Source: Ornatilinea sp. (GTDB lineage Bacteria > Chloroflexota > Anaerolineae > Anaerolineales > Anaerolineaceae). Taken from it: a stretch of 64,000 nt of DNA. The DNA lies in contig JAHDQE010000058.1 in the NCBI GenBank assembly GCA_018433975.1, positions 1 to 64,000 of the forward strand, given 5' to 3'. Shown one piece after another: positions 24,815 to 33,962 of the stretch; the stretch's first letter is position 1, and every line of letters begins with the position of its first letter. Below the pieces are notes generated by a model. That model ran no database searches, had not been told where the DNA came from, and saw nothing but the letters and a program-made list of their open reading frames with translations. The position numbers were made by a program, and so were the translations under genes.

Positions 24815-25641
24815 ACACAAACCATATTCTTGCCATCGCAAAAAAAGATTTACTGGAAGTACGGCAAAACCGCGCAGCCTGGATGCCAATGATTATCGTT
24901 CCCCTTATCATGATCATCCTGATCCCTCTGGCAATCATATTGATCCCGCAATATACCAATCTTCCCATGGATGATTTCGTGAACGACCCGGACCTCAAAA
25001 CCTTTTTGGCGAAAATGCCTGCCAGTATGACCTCCGTACTGGAAGGGAAAACCGAACTTCAGGGTATGCTGATCCTCATGCTCGGATATATGTTTGCGCC
25101 TATGTTTTTGATCTTCCCTATGATGTTTTCGACAATTGTAGCGGCCGAATCTTTTGCTGGAGAACGGGAACGAAAGACACTGGAAGCATTGTTATACACC
25201 CCCGCTTCCGACCGAGAACTTTTCCTTGGGAAGGTGTTGGCCGCATTGATTCCGGCTGTCGGAATTTCATGGCTCAGCTTCCTGTGCTATACACTGGTGT
25301 TGAATATCGCGGGGATTCCCATTTTTCACCACATCTGGTTCCCTCTGCCCACCTGGTGGTCATTAATTTTTTGGATCACTCCTGCCATTGCAGTATTGGG
25401 AATTTCCGCCACCATTCTGATTTCCGCTCGCGTCAAAACATTCATGGGAGCCTACCAGACCAGCAGTTCTCTGGTCGTCATTGTCCTGGGGTTTATGTTC
25501 GGACAAATCACCGGTGTGCTCTATCTCACTGTGGGAATCGGTCTGCTGGTTGGGCTCGTCATCTGGGTGGTCTCCATAATTATCCTGAATCTAGCGATCA
25601 AATCCTTTAAACGAAACACGTTGCTGATCAACGCAGAATAA
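24811..25641 (+). CDS. ABC-2 type exporter permease (NatB-like)
   Basis: A 276-residue membrane protein with about six hydrophobic segments. The N-terminus (ILAIAKKDLLEVRQNRAAWM) and the central SFAGERERKTLEALLYTPASDRELFLGK stretch are the hallmarks of ABC-2 permeases that export Na+, drugs or peptides. It overlaps the ATPase gene by ATGA, so the two form one exporter. The substrate is not known; an SdpI-like neighbour hints at an antimicrobial compound. Confidence 0.88.
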   Translation: MNTNHILAIAKKDLLEVRQNRAAWMPMIIVPLIMIILIPLAIILIPQYTNLPMDDFVNDPDLKTFLAKMPASMTSVLEGKTELQGMLILMLGYMFAPMFLIFPMMFSTIVAAESFAGERERKTLEALLYTPASDRELFLGKVLAALIPAVGISWLSFLCYTLVLNIAGIPIFHHIWFPLPTWWSLIFWITPAIAVLGISATILISARVKTFMGAYQTSSSLVVIVLGFMFGQITGVLYLTVGIGLLVGLVIWVVSIIILNLAIKSFKRNTLLINAE

Positions 25642-25671
25642 CCGTTACAAACAATAACTAAAGGAACCCTT

Positions 25672-26442
25672 ATGTTAATCATCAGCTTTTTAATCGCAAT
25701 TCTCATCGAGATTGTTTTCCCCATTGCTCTGGCTTTTTGGGCAACACGCCGCTTTAAAACCGATTGGCTCCTGATCGGCGTAGGAGCGACCACTTTCATC
25801 GCTTCTCAAATAATCCATATCCCCGTTCTGGCCGGTCTGACGGCTGCCTTTCAAAATGGCTGGATCCACTTTCCTGCTGGCGTATCGGCGCAGGTTTTAA
25901 ACGCACTTTTGCTGGGATTGCTGGCCGGCCTGTTCGAGGAGCCTGCCCGGTGGATTGGTTACAAGTTTCTGAAAGACAAAGGGGATTCCTGGAAAGCTGC
26001 CGTTACGCTGGGTGTTGGGCATGGAGGTATTGAAAGCATCGGTCTGGTAGGATTTTCCGTGCTGGCCAACCTGGTGATTATGATCCTGATCCGCAACTTT
26101 GGATTGGCAATTCCCGGACTGACGGAAAGCCAGGTCGCTCAGTTCTGGTCCATGCCGTGGCACTTACCCCTGGCAGGCGCCGTGGAGCGTCTGATGGCAA
26201 TCTTACTTCACATCACTTTATCGACCCTGGTCTGGCTTTCTATTCGCAAGAAGACAATCCTCTGGTTGTTCGTTGCCATTCTCTGGCATGCTTTTGCGGA
26301 CTTCGCCATTGTATTCGCGGGTTCTGTGGGGTGGACAACCTGGGCCATTGAAGGGTTATTGGCCGGAATCAGTTTACTAAATTTAGGAATCCTGAAGTTC
26401 ACCCAACAGCAAGATATTCCTGTACCGACCGAAAATACATAG
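25672..26442 (+). CDS. YhfC-family intramembrane protein (putative metalloprotease fold)
   Basis: A 256-residue protein with about eight hydrophobic segments. Conserved polar residues sit inside them: LFEEPARWIGYK, GVGHGGIES, GAVERLMAILLHI and LWHAFADF. The EE, H and H spacing resembles the Abi/CAAX-type membrane metalloprotease fold to which YhfC proteins have been likened. It is 30 bp after the exporter permease with AAAGGAA as ribosome site, so it belongs to the same unit, and a strong terminator follows. A protease that processes an exported peptide, or an immunity protein, are both possible. Confidence 0.8.
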   Translation: MLIISFLIAILIEIVFPIALAFWATRRFKTDWLLIGVGATTFIASQIIHIPVLAGLTAAFQNGWIHFPAGVSAQVLNALLLGLLAGLFEEPARWIGYKFLKDKGDSWKAAVTLGVGHGGIESIGLVGFSVLANLVIMILIRNFGLAIPGLTESQVAQFWSMPWHLPLAGAVERLMAILLHITLSTLVWLSIRKKTILWLFVAILWHAFADFAIVFAGSVGWTTWAIEGLLAGISLLNLGILKFTQQQDIPVPTENT

Positions 26443-26528
26443 AACTTTTATTCTATTTAAAAAACTAAACTGTTTCGCGACAAACAAAGTTTCTAATCTA
26501 TTTTTAATTATTGAGTGATATACTAACA

Positions 26529-26575
26529 AAAGCAAACGTTTGGGTGCCCCCCTCACCCTAGCGTTTGCTTTTTAA
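26529..26575 (+). terminator. intrinsic terminator of the GntR/ABC locus
   Basis: AGCAAACG and GGGTG pair with CACCC and CGTTTGCT around a C-rich loop, followed by TTTTTAAAA. Confidence 0.85.
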
Positions 26576-26684
26576 AAGCAGGAACTTTCCTTTTCAACCC
26601 CACTTTTCCTTTTTAATCTTCTCAAGTAAACTAATATAAACGTCTGCAAGAAAACGATCTTTAAAGTTTTTGAAAGAGTTAATC

Positions 26685-28010
26685 ATGGAAAAACATCTCA
26701 TTAACCTGCCCTGGGGCGAGGATATGATTCCTCTTGAATTACCCTCAAATTGGAACCTTGCCGGGGTCATGGAACCCTCCCCGTTGCCCGGTGTTCCCAA
26801 TGTTCTGGAAGAAACCCGCCGCAGTTTACAATCCCCCATCGGTATAAAAAGCCTGGCAGAATGGGTCACTCCGGAAAGCAAAATCGCACTGGTGATCGAT
26901 GATGACAGCCGGCCTACCCCGGTTTCTTCAATCCTGCCCGCCATATTGGAAGAGGTTCAACGTGGTGGAGCCAGCCTGAGTCAGATAACCGTTGTCCCTG
27001 CAATTGGAGTCCATCGCAGTATGCCGGAAGATGAAATTGCCCGGCGCATTGGCCCGCAGTGGATGGGAAAAATAAACTGGGAATCACAGGACTGCGATAA
27101 CCCAGACCGTCTTTTATCCCTGGGCACAACCAGCCGGGGCACGCCGGTTGAAATCAACAAAACCGTCGCTACAGCTGATTTGGTGATTTCGCTTGGCTGC
27201 ATCGAACCTCATATTATTGCCAGTTTTGGCGGAGGATATAAGAATCTGGTACCGGGTGTCGCCAGCCGGGCGACCATTGCCCACAATCACGCTTTGAATT
27301 GCCAACCCGAAACATTCAACATGGTCGGACAGCCCATCGACAACAACCCCATGCGGCTGGATCTGGAAGAAGCCGCCAGCATGGTCAAAGGGCAGGTTTT
27401 TATCATTAACGCGGTCCTGAACAGTAAACTGGAAGTAGTCCGGATCGTCAGCGGGGATCCCATTAAGGCTCACCGGGAAGGTACCCTTATCAGTGAGCAG
27501 ATCTTTGGCTGCAAAATCCCTAAACTGGCCGATGTTGTCATTACTTCATCTTTCCCCATGGACCAGGACCTGCGGCAGGGTGTTAAAGCGCTGGCCAACA
27601 ACATTCGCGCCCTGAAGCCTGGGGGGACGATGATCACATTGATCAAAGCCGAAGAAGGGGTGGGCGTATTCGGACTCGCCAACCGCAAACTCCCCGTCGG
27701 CCGCAATGCACTGAAACTCCTGGCCCCCCTCTTCCTACCCCTCGTGCCCAAATTAAACATTAAAGGCATGGGAGAGGAAGATCGATTCTTCCTTTATTTT
27801 GCCCTCCAGGCAATGCGGCACGGGACACTATTGGTTTACGGCCCCACCATTCCGGAAGAAATTCATGAGCGGCTGCCCTTTGTTCAATTTTCGCCCAGCG
27901 TCGAAGCAGCCATTCAACACACCCAGAATCGATTCCGCAAACAAGCGGACGTTCTTGTGTTTCCGTACGGCGGCAGCAGTTATCCTATTCTGCCCGGCAG
28001 CAGTTCCTAG
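26685..28010 (+). CDS. larA: LarA-family protein (lactate racemase-like, nickel-pincer)
   Basis: A 441-residue cytoplasmic protein of the LarA family, which uses a nickel-pincer nucleotide to racemise or epimerise 2-hydroxyacids. The N-terminal half has DDDSRPTP and GVHRSMPEDE. The cofactor region is EPHIIASFGGGYKNLVPG, with the conserved His and the Lys that carries the cofactor, followed by IAHNH. Larger variation elsewhere means the substrate may be a hydroxyacid other than lactate. The cofactor-making genes larB, larC and larE are not in the window. ATG at 26685 is chosen; an in-frame TTG lies at 26670. Confidence 0.85.
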   Translation: MEKHLINLPWGEDMIPLELPSNWNLAGVMEPSPLPGVPNVLEETRRSLQSPIGIKSLAEWVTPESKIALVIDDDSRPTPVSSILPAILEEVQRGGASLSQITVVPAIGVHRSMPEDEIARRIGPQWMGKINWESQDCDNPDRLLSLGTTSRGTPVEINKTVATADLVISLGCIEPHIIASFGGGYKNLVPGVASRATIAHNHALNCQPETFNMVGQPIDNNPMRLDLEEAASMVKGQVFIINAVLNSKLEVVRIVSGDPIKAHREGTLISEQIFGCKIPKLADVVITSSFPMDQDLRQGVKALANNIRALKPGGTMITLIKAEEGVGVFGLANRKLPVGRNALKLLAPLFLPLVPKLNIKGMGEEDRFFLYFALQAMRHGTLLVYGPTIPEEIHERLPFVQFSPSVEAAIQHTQNRFRKQADVLVFPYGGSSYPILPGSSS

Positions 28011-28058
28011 ATCTTCAATAACCCGTTCAAGTTCTGTAAAAGAAGTCCAAATTTTATT

Positions 28059-28088
28059 CGACTCGCCAATCTCCGAATTGGCGAGTCG
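28059..28088. terminator. 12-bp perfect inverted repeat after larA
   Basis: CGACTCGCCAAT (28059-28070) and ATTGGCGAGTCG (28077-28088) around a six-base loop. No U run follows, so it may be a terminator stem or an operator for the next gene. Confidence 0.5.
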
Positions 28089-28122
28089 TGGTATCATTCT
28101 CCAAAATCTGCCAGGATATACT

Positions 28123-28863
28123 GTGAATGAATTTGCTCTGTTCGTTGGATTGGGAGCAGCCATGGGGCTGTGGCAAGTCTCCAGAACTACCTCTCCGGAA
28201 AAAGCACCTCAGCATGTGCGGATCGGTCTTATCACGCTTTTGGGTGGGCTGATTGGCTCCCGTCTGGTTTTTGTTCTCATACATCTTGCATATTTTTCGA
28301 CTCACCCTAGTGAGAGCGTGCAATTCTGGCTTGGCGGATTATCCTGGCCCGGCGCTGCAATCGGAATAATTGGCACGATTTTATTCACTGCGATGGCAAA
28401 ACATATCGCTATCGGAAAATTGTTTGACAGTCTTTCATCCATGTTTTTGCCGCTGATCATTGGCATCGAATTGGGTTGTTGGCAATCCGGCTGTGCTTAC
28501 GGACCTGTCGTTTCAGAAACCGCTTTTTGGAGTATTGCCAGTCTGGATGAAACCGGCGCAGTGTTAAGAAGATTTCCAACCCAATTAATCATTTCTCTGG
28601 TCCTACTGGTCTATTTCATTGGGTTGGAGAGCAGGTTAAAAAAGCATCATTTCCCGGGACGAAAAGCCTGGCTTTCCGGACTTGGCATCAGCATCATCCT
28701 CGGGATTTTTTCATTTCTCCGTGCGGACCCGGCACCGTACTGGCTTGGGCTGAGAATGGAAAGCTGGACAGCTCTGGGGCTTTCTTTATTTTTCCTGGCC
28801 GCATGGATCATAAACATTCAAAAACAAAAAAAGTCCGAGGAATTGATTCGAAACGCATTTTGA
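28123..28863 (+). CDS. prolipoprotein diacylglyceryl transferase-like membrane protein
   Basis: A 246-residue protein with about seven hydrophobic segments. The pattern GGLIGSRLVFVL, GGLSWPGAAIG and ELGCWQSGCAYGP follows that of Lgt, which attaches diacylglycerol to lipoprotein cysteines. The invariant Lgt histidine-glycine motif is not intact, so it is more likely a paralogue than the main Lgt. The start is taken as GTG 28123, because the frame continues upstream only by running into the larA gene. Its TGA overlaps the ribosome site of the next gene. Confidence 0.65.
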   Translation: MNEFALFVGLGAAMGLWQVSRTTSPEKAPQHVRIGLITLLGGLIGSRLVFVLIHLAYFSTHPSESVQFWLGGLSWPGAAIGIIGTILFTAMAKHIAIGKLFDSLSSMFLPLIIGIELGCWQSGCAYGPVVSETAFWSIASLDETGAVLRRFPTQLIISLVLLVYFIGLESRLKKHHFPGRKAWLSGLGISIILGIFSFLRADPAPYWLGLRMESWTALGLSLFFLAAWIINIQKQKKSEELIRNAF

Positions 28864-28874
28864 AGGACGAAAAA

Positions 28875-29744
28875 ATGAAAGTTAAGCTTGCTTTAGCTCA
28901 AATCAACACCAAGTTGGGCATGGTAGATGAAAACCTGAAAAAGCATCTCAAACTGATTGATGAGGCCGTTGAAAATGGAGCGGATTTATTGATCTTTCCG
29001 GAGCTGTCCCTGACCGGTTATGTGCTTCAGGATCTGGCATCCACTGTGGCGCACCGCCCACGCAAAGAGGATCCACTTTTTCAGCCGCTTTTAGAAGCCA
29101 GCCATAAGCTGGATCTGGTGGTTGGATTTGTAGAAGAAGATATCCGCAACCGTTTTTTTATCTCCGCCGCCTATCTGTCACAGGGCGAGTTCGTTCATAT
29201 CCATCGAAAAGTTTATCTCCCAACTTATGGCCTGTTTGATGAAAGTCGTTTTTTTGCCTGGGGAGATTCGATAGAAGCTTTTGACACCCGTTTTGGCAGG
29301 GTGGGGATATTGATCTGCGAAGACTTCTGGCATGCCTCTCCCCCTTATCTGCTCTGGTTAGACGGCGCCGACCTTTTCCTGTTCGTCTCCGCTTCACCGG
29401 GAAGAGGACTCAACAGCAGCCCCCGGCTTGAAACGGCTCAATGGGTGGACCATATCAATCGCGGATACGCCAGTCTTTTCACCTCTTTTATCGCCCACAC
29501 CAACCGGGTCGGCTATGAAGACGGACTGAACTTCTGGGGCGGTGCCGCAATATATGATCCGAATGGGGAAATTGTGGCACATGGCCCTTACCATACCGAG
29601 GCTTTAACCCTGGCGGAAATCGACTTGAATCAGCTTCACCGGACCCGTGCCCGTCTGCCGCTGCTGCGGGATGAGCGCACGGCCCTGGTACAACGAGAAA
29701 TGAACCGCATCCTGAGCCGGGGCAAAAATGCCTCCGGCCGTTAA
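28875..29744 (+). CDS. nitrilase-superfamily amidase, probable glutaminase partner of NadE
   Basis: A 289-residue carbon-nitrogen hydrolase. The catalytic triad is Glu in IFPELSLTGY, Lys in IHRKVYLPTYG and Cys in ILICEDFWH. The PTYGLFDESRFF segment is characteristic of the glutaminase domain that feeds ammonia to NAD synthetase. In most bacteria that domain is fused to NadE; here it is a separate gene 30 bp upstream of nadE. ATG at 28875 follows GAAGGA by seven bases. Cytoplasmic. Confidence 0.88.
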   Translation: MKVKLALAQINTKLGMVDENLKKHLKLIDEAVENGADLLIFPELSLTGYVLQDLASTVAHRPRKEDPLFQPLLEASHKLDLVVGFVEEDIRNRFFISAAYLSQGEFVHIHRKVYLPTYGLFDESRFFAWGDSIEAFDTRFGRVGILICEDFWHASPPYLLWLDGADLFLFVSASPGRGLNSSPRLETAQWVDHINRGYASLFTSFIAHTNRVGYEDGLNFWGGAAIYDPNGEIVAHGPYHTEALTLAEIDLNQLHRTRARLPLLRDERTALVQREMNRILSRGKNASGR

Positions 29745-29774
29745 TCTATCTTTTTATTCTTTTGGAAAACAATT

Positions 29775-30599
29775 ATGCAATCTGACCTGACCATCAACAC
29801 CGATCTTGCCCGTCAAATCTTGACCGGATTCATTCACAGCGAAATCACCCGCACCGGATTCACCCGGGCGGTGATCGGCCTCTCCGGCGGCATTGACTCC
29901 GCCCTATCCTGCTTCCTGGCTGCGGAAGCATTAGGGGCGGAAAACGTTCTGGCAATCCGTATGCCTTACAAAGCCTCTTCCAAAGAATCACTGGAGCATG
30001 CCCAGCTCGTGATTGAAGCCACCGGCGTACAATCCATGACCGTGGAAATTACGGAAATGGTTGACCCACTAATCGCAAAATTCCCGGATATGGATCACCA
30101 ACGAAAAGGGAACATCATGGCACGCACACGCATGATCGTCCTTTATGACCAATCTTCAGCCTTCAAAGGGTTAGTGGTAGGGACCAGTAATAAAACCGAA
30201 ATCCTGCTGGGATATTCAACCCTGTTCGGGGACTCGGCCTGTGCCATCAACCCCATCGGAGATCTTTACAAAGCCCAGGTGCGCCAGCTGTCCCGTGCAC
30301 TGGGTGTCCCGGAAGTGATCGTCAACAAGGCTCCCTCGGCTGATCTATGGGTAGGGCAAACCGATGAAGATGAATTGGGGTTCACCTATGAAGATGTGGA
30401 CCGGCTCTTTTATCTGCTGATTGACCAGCGCTATACCCCGGCAGAATGTGTAGAAGCAGGTTTCCCGGAAGGTTTTGTCCGCAAAGTCGTCAGCCGGGTA
30501 CGGCGCAACCATTTCAAGCGCATACTCCCTCCCATCGCCAAACTGAGCAACCGCACCATCGGCTATGATTATCTCTACCTGCGGGATTGGGGAACCTAA
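29775..30599 (+). CDS. nadE: NAD(+) synthetase, ATP-pyrophosphatase domain
   Basis: A 274-residue enzyme for the last step of NAD synthesis, amidating nicotinate adenine dinucleotide with ammonia or glutamine-derived ammonia. The PP-loop is GLSGGIDSALS, followed by VVGTSNKTEILLGY and GDSACAINPIGDLYKAQVR; the C-terminal acidic part is APSADLWVGQTDEDELGFTY. It is the size of ammonia-dependent NadE and lacks the glutaminase domain, which is encoded just upstream. Confidence 0.93.
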   Translation: MQSDLTINTDLARQILTGFIHSEITRTGFTRAVIGLSGGIDSALSCFLAAEALGAENVLAIRMPYKASSKESLEHAQLVIEATGVQSMTVEITEMVDPLIAKFPDMDHQRKGNIMARTRMIVLYDQSSAFKGLVVGTSNKTEILLGYSTLFGDSACAINPIGDLYKAQVRQLSRALGVPEVIVNKAPSADLWVGQTDEDELGFTYEDVDRLFYLLIDQRYTPAECVEAGFPEGFVRKVVSRVRRNHFKRILPPIAKLSNRTIGYDYLYLRDWGT

Positions 30600-30605
30600 A
30601 CTACA

Positions 30606-31859
30606 TTGAAACCATCGCGGATCACATTACCCCTTTCTCTCCAACATCGAGGCTTTGCACTGTTGTGGGGTGGATTATTGATTTCGGTCGCCGGATCCAG
30701 AATGCAGGCCGCCGCACTGCTCTGGCACTTGAGAATTCTCAGCGACCAGCCCGTTGTCGTCAGCGGGATCGGTCTGGTCCAGTTTCTGCCTGTACTGATC
30801 TTTGCGCCTTTTGGAGGCGTGATCGCAGATTCTTTCAACCGCCGAAAAATCATGTTTGCCGCCCAATTCACGATGACCCTGACAGCCCTTCTGTTAGGCA
30901 TCCTGACCTTACTGGGACACATTCAGATCTGGCAGATCTATATCCTGACTGCCATCCAATCAATAGCCACTTCCTTTGACTTGCCTGCCCGCCAGGCTCT
31001 GGTCTCTAATCTGGTGCCCCAAAAGATACTTCCCAACGCTTTTAGCCTGCAATCCATCGCTTTCAATACCGGGTCCATTTTGGGGCCGGCACTCAGCGGC
31101 ATGGTAATTGGATACCTGGGCCAATCTTACGTCTACCTGATCAATACATTGACTTTCATTGCAGTGCTGGGCGCACTGATATTAATGGGCCCCGTTGTGC
31201 AGGAAACCACTGCTCCCCTGCACGGCATTCGAAACAGTTTTTCCTCCATTAAAGAAGGCATCCAATATATCCTCCACCAGCCGATCATCCTATCCAGCAT
31301 GATTTTAGACTTCATCGCCACATTCTTTTCTTCCGCCAATACGCTGCTTCCTTTTGTTGCCAGGGACATCCTTAAAGTTGGAGAAATACAGTATGGCTGG
31401 CTGGCCGCCGGCCAATCCGTTGGCGGCGTTTTAGTAGGGTTCTTCTATTCGCAGAAAAATAACGTGCGACACCAGGGCCGCTTGCTGTTGATCTCGGTAA
31501 CAGGTTTTGGCCTCGCCACAGTCTTTTTTGGTTTTTCTGCCAGTTTTGCACTTTCAATGATAGCCCTGATATTGATTGGCGGTTTTGATGGCGTCAGCAC
31601 TATTTTGCGCAACACACTCCGTCAGATTCAAACACCGGACCAGCTTCGGGGACGAATGGTCAGCATCAACCAAATCTTTTTCATGGGGGGACCGCAGCTC
31701 GGAGAAATTGAGGCGGGAATGGCTGCACAGGCCTGGGGAACTCCACTGGCAATCATCACAGGTGGTATAGGCTGCATGATCGGAGTCGCGCTGGTTGCCA
31801 AGCGTTGGCCTCAGCTTCGGCGTTATGACACCGCCGATCTGGAATCGCAAACTATTTAA
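30606..31859 (+). CDS. MFS transporter, EntS/DUF894-like exporter
   Basis: A 417-residue membrane protein with about twelve hydrophobic segments. The loop after segment 2 reads GVIADSFNRRKIMF, the MFS A-motif, and the arrangement resembles EntS-type exporters used for siderophores or macrolides. The start is read as TTG 30606, since the first ATG would remove the first membrane segment. It begins seven bases after nadE, so it is co-transcribed. Substrate unknown. Confidence 0.85.
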   Translation: MKPSRITLPLSLQHRGFALLWGGLLISVAGSRMQAAALLWHLRILSDQPVVVSGIGLVQFLPVLIFAPFGGVIADSFNRRKIMFAAQFTMTLTALLLGILTLLGHIQIWQIYILTAIQSIATSFDLPARQALVSNLVPQKILPNAFSLQSIAFNTGSILGPALSGMVIGYLGQSYVYLINTLTFIAVLGALILMGPVVQETTAPLHGIRNSFSSIKEGIQYILHQPIILSSMILDFIATFFSSANTLLPFVARDILKVGEIQYGWLAAGQSVGGVLVGFFYSQKNNVRHQGRLLLISVTGFGLATVFFGFSASFALSMIALILIGGFDGVSTILRNTLRQIQTPDQLRGRMVSINQIFFMGGPQLGEIEAGMAAQAWGTPLAIITGGIGCMIGVALVAKRWPQLRRYDTADLESQTI

Positions 31860-31860
31860 A

Positions 31861-31887
31861 ACAAAGCTATCCTTCGGATAGCTTTGT
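31861..31887 (-). terminator. terminator of the ABC-F gene, containing its stop codon
   Basis: Twelve-base arms ACAAAGCTATCC and GGATAGCTTTGT around a three-base loop. On the minus strand TTTTAAATAG follows, so it ends the ABC-F transcript; the ABC-F stop codon (31867-31869) lies inside the stem. Confidence 0.75.
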
Positions 31888-33774
31888 CCAAAGATCCAGT
31901 TTCTCATCCATTTTCTTCTGCAGAAGGAGATACTCCTTGCTCAGTTTCTGCACTCTGGAAGGCTCCAGCGTACCCGATTCAAACTGCCGGGTAATCACGG
32001 CAAGTTTTTCTTCCAGCTCGGTAATTTCATCTTCCAGATTCTGCAGACGGTTTAACCGTTTTCGGGCTTCGTTGGTCGAAATACGATTCTTCGTATCCGC
32101 CGGAGCAGGTTTTTCATGGAGTTTTTCATTCTGCGCAGACTGGGCTCCATTTTCCGGGTTGGTTTCAGTTTGCAAAGCAGAACGATATTCACTGTAGGAA
32201 CCTTTAAACACCCGCAAGCGTTTTTCTTCCGGCAGCACTTCCCATACCTGGGTAGCCAGTGCGTCAATCAGATAGCGGTCATGCGAAACCAACAAGATGG
32301 TTCCGTTATAGTCCGCCAGCATACTTTCCAGTATTTCCTGAGAAGGCAAATCCAAATGATTCGTTGGTTCATCCAGCAACAACAGGTTTGCCCCTTGAAG
32401 TGCCAGACAGGCCAATGCCAACCGGCCGCGTTCTCCGCCGGAGAGCATTTCTACCTGCTTAAACACATCATCTTCCGTAAAAAGAAACCGCGCCAGATAA
32501 TTCCGAATTTCCGCCGGCAGCATACCCGGAGAAGCAGCTTCGACTTCTTTCATCAAGGTCCACTCCGGGTGAAGGCTTTCATGCGCCTGGGCGAAATAAC
32601 CGATTTTCAGGTTAGCTCCAAGCTTCACAATCCCATCATAAGCCGGAATGATATCCAGCATCGTTTTAAGAAAAGTTGTTTTCCCCGCGCCGTTTGGACC
32701 TAAAATAGCAGCCAGTTCACCCCTCAGAAGCACCAGATCCGGAACAGCAAACAACGGCCGGCCTTCATCATGATAGCCGATACTCAACCCTTCGGTCTGG
32801 ATGACCAGATCACCCGATCGTCCTTTTGCCTCCAAATTGAGCTTGATGCGCCTTGTCCCCGCAGGAGGCGTCACCTTTGACTCAAGCAGCATACGTTCCA
32901 ACCGCTTACGGCGGCCCTGTGCCTGGCGGGTATTCTGCCCGGCAATATTCTTGCGAATATAATCCTCTTCTTTTTCAATGAAGGCTTGCTGGGCTTTATA
33001 CTCCGTTAACTGGCGTTCGTATCTTTCAGTACGCTGCTGAAGATAAGCACTGTAATTCCCACGGTAAGTTTCCAGCGCAGGGGTCATCTCCCAAATTGCG
33101 GTAACCACCTGATCCAAAAAATAACGGTCATGCGAAACAATCAACACAGCGCCTTCCCAATCTTTCAAATACGATTCCAGCCATTCAATTGAAGCGATAT
33201 CCAGATGGTTCGTCGGCTCGTCCAGCAGCAACAAATCAGGGTTGGAAAGCAGCAGCTGAGCCAGCAGGGCGCGCGTGCGCTGGCCACCAGAAAGCTGTGT
33301 CATGGGGCGCTGTTCATCCTCTGCAGAAAAACCAAGCCCGGTGAGAGTTTGGCGAATGCGCGTCTCGTAGGTATAACCACCTTGCCGCTCAAAATCTTCC
33401 TGCATCCTGCCATAAGCAGCCATTGCCTGTTCCGCTTCATCGGGATCGCTCATGGCTCTTTCCAATACTTTCAACTGCGCTTCCAGAGCAATCAGATCCT
33501 CCAGGGCTTTCAGACATTCCTGCCACAGCGTTTTATCAGATGCAAACTGGGCCTCCTGGGGCAAATAACCAATTTTCAGTTCTTTGGAATGTTGGACTTT
33601 TCCGGTTGAAGGCGTTTCAGTCCCGATCAAAATCTTCAAAAGCGTAGTTTTTCCAACCCCATTTGGCCCTACCAGGCCAATTCTTGCCCGGTGGGGAATG
33701 CTAAAAGAAAGCTCACTGAAAATATCAGTGGCCCCATAAGATTTACTGAGGGCTGCGGCGTTAATCAGCGCCAT
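31867..33774 (-). CDS. ABC-F family ATPase (ribosome-associated)
   Basis: A 635-residue protein with two ABC ATPase domains and no membrane segments. Walker A motifs are GPNGVGKTT and GPNGAGKTT; signatures are LSGGQRTRALLAQ and LSGGERGRLALA; Walker B motifs are LLLLDEPTNHLD in both halves. A basic linker between the domains (AGQNTRQAQGRRKRLER) and a C-terminal coiled coil (LEDEITELEEKLAVITRQF) are typical of ABC-F proteins such as Uup and YdiF, which act on stalled ribosomes or give antibiotic protection. Which subgroup cannot be decided by eye. Diverges from mutS2. Confidence 0.9.
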   Translation of the reverse strand: MALINAAALSKSYGATDIFSELSFSIPHRARIGLVGPNGVGKTTLLKILIGTETPSTGKVQHSKELKIGYLPQEAQFASDKTLWQECLKALEDLIALEAQLKVLERAMSDPDEAEQAMAAYGRMQEDFERQGGYTYETRIRQTLTGLGFSAEDEQRPMTQLSGGQRTRALLAQLLLSNPDLLLLDEPTNHLDIASIEWLESYLKDWEGAVLIVSHDRYFLDQVVTAIWEMTPALETYRGNYSAYLQQRTERYERQLTEYKAQQAFIEKEEDYIRKNIAGQNTRQAQGRRKRLERMLLESKVTPPAGTRRIKLNLEAKGRSGDLVIQTEGLSIGYHDEGRPLFAVPDLVLLRGELAAILGPNGAGKTTFLKTMLDIIPAYDGIVKLGANLKIGYFAQAHESLHPEWTLMKEVEAASPGMLPAEIRNYLARFLFTEDDVFKQVEMLSGGERGRLALACLALQGANLLLLDEPTNHLDLPSQEILESMLADYNGTILLVSHDRYLIDALATQVWEVLPEEKRLRVFKGSYSEYRSALQTETNPENGAQSAQNEKLHEKPAPADTKNRISTNEARKRLNRLQNLEDEITELEEKLAVITRQFESGTLEPSRVQKLSKEYLLLQKKMDEKLDLWTKLSEG

Positions 33775-33928
33775 AAATTTAAAATTCTCCTCTTAGGGGG
33801 TTTTTCCGCCCAAAGTATATCACAGCCACCGCCTGACAGGTCTGCCGGATATTACAAATTTATCCGGCATCCCGATTCTGATGACCGGGCTTTGGCCGGT
33901 CCCGAATGCGAAAACGCACGTTTCTTTC

Positions 33929-33962
33929 CAATGGATTCGGAGGAACTATCCCGAATCCATTG
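33929..33962. promoter_or_regulatory. 12-bp inverted repeat overlapping the mutS2 promoter
   Basis: CAATGGATTCGG (33929-33940) and CCGAATCCATTG (33951-33962) are perfect complements. The right arm overlaps the -35 of mutS2. It lies between divergent genes, so it cannot be a terminator for either; an operator is plausible. Confidence 0.5.

Noticed and set aside
27799..28122. 108-residue N-terminal extension of the Lgt-like protein
   Set aside because: It overlaps the larA gene in another frame and lacks membrane-protein character.
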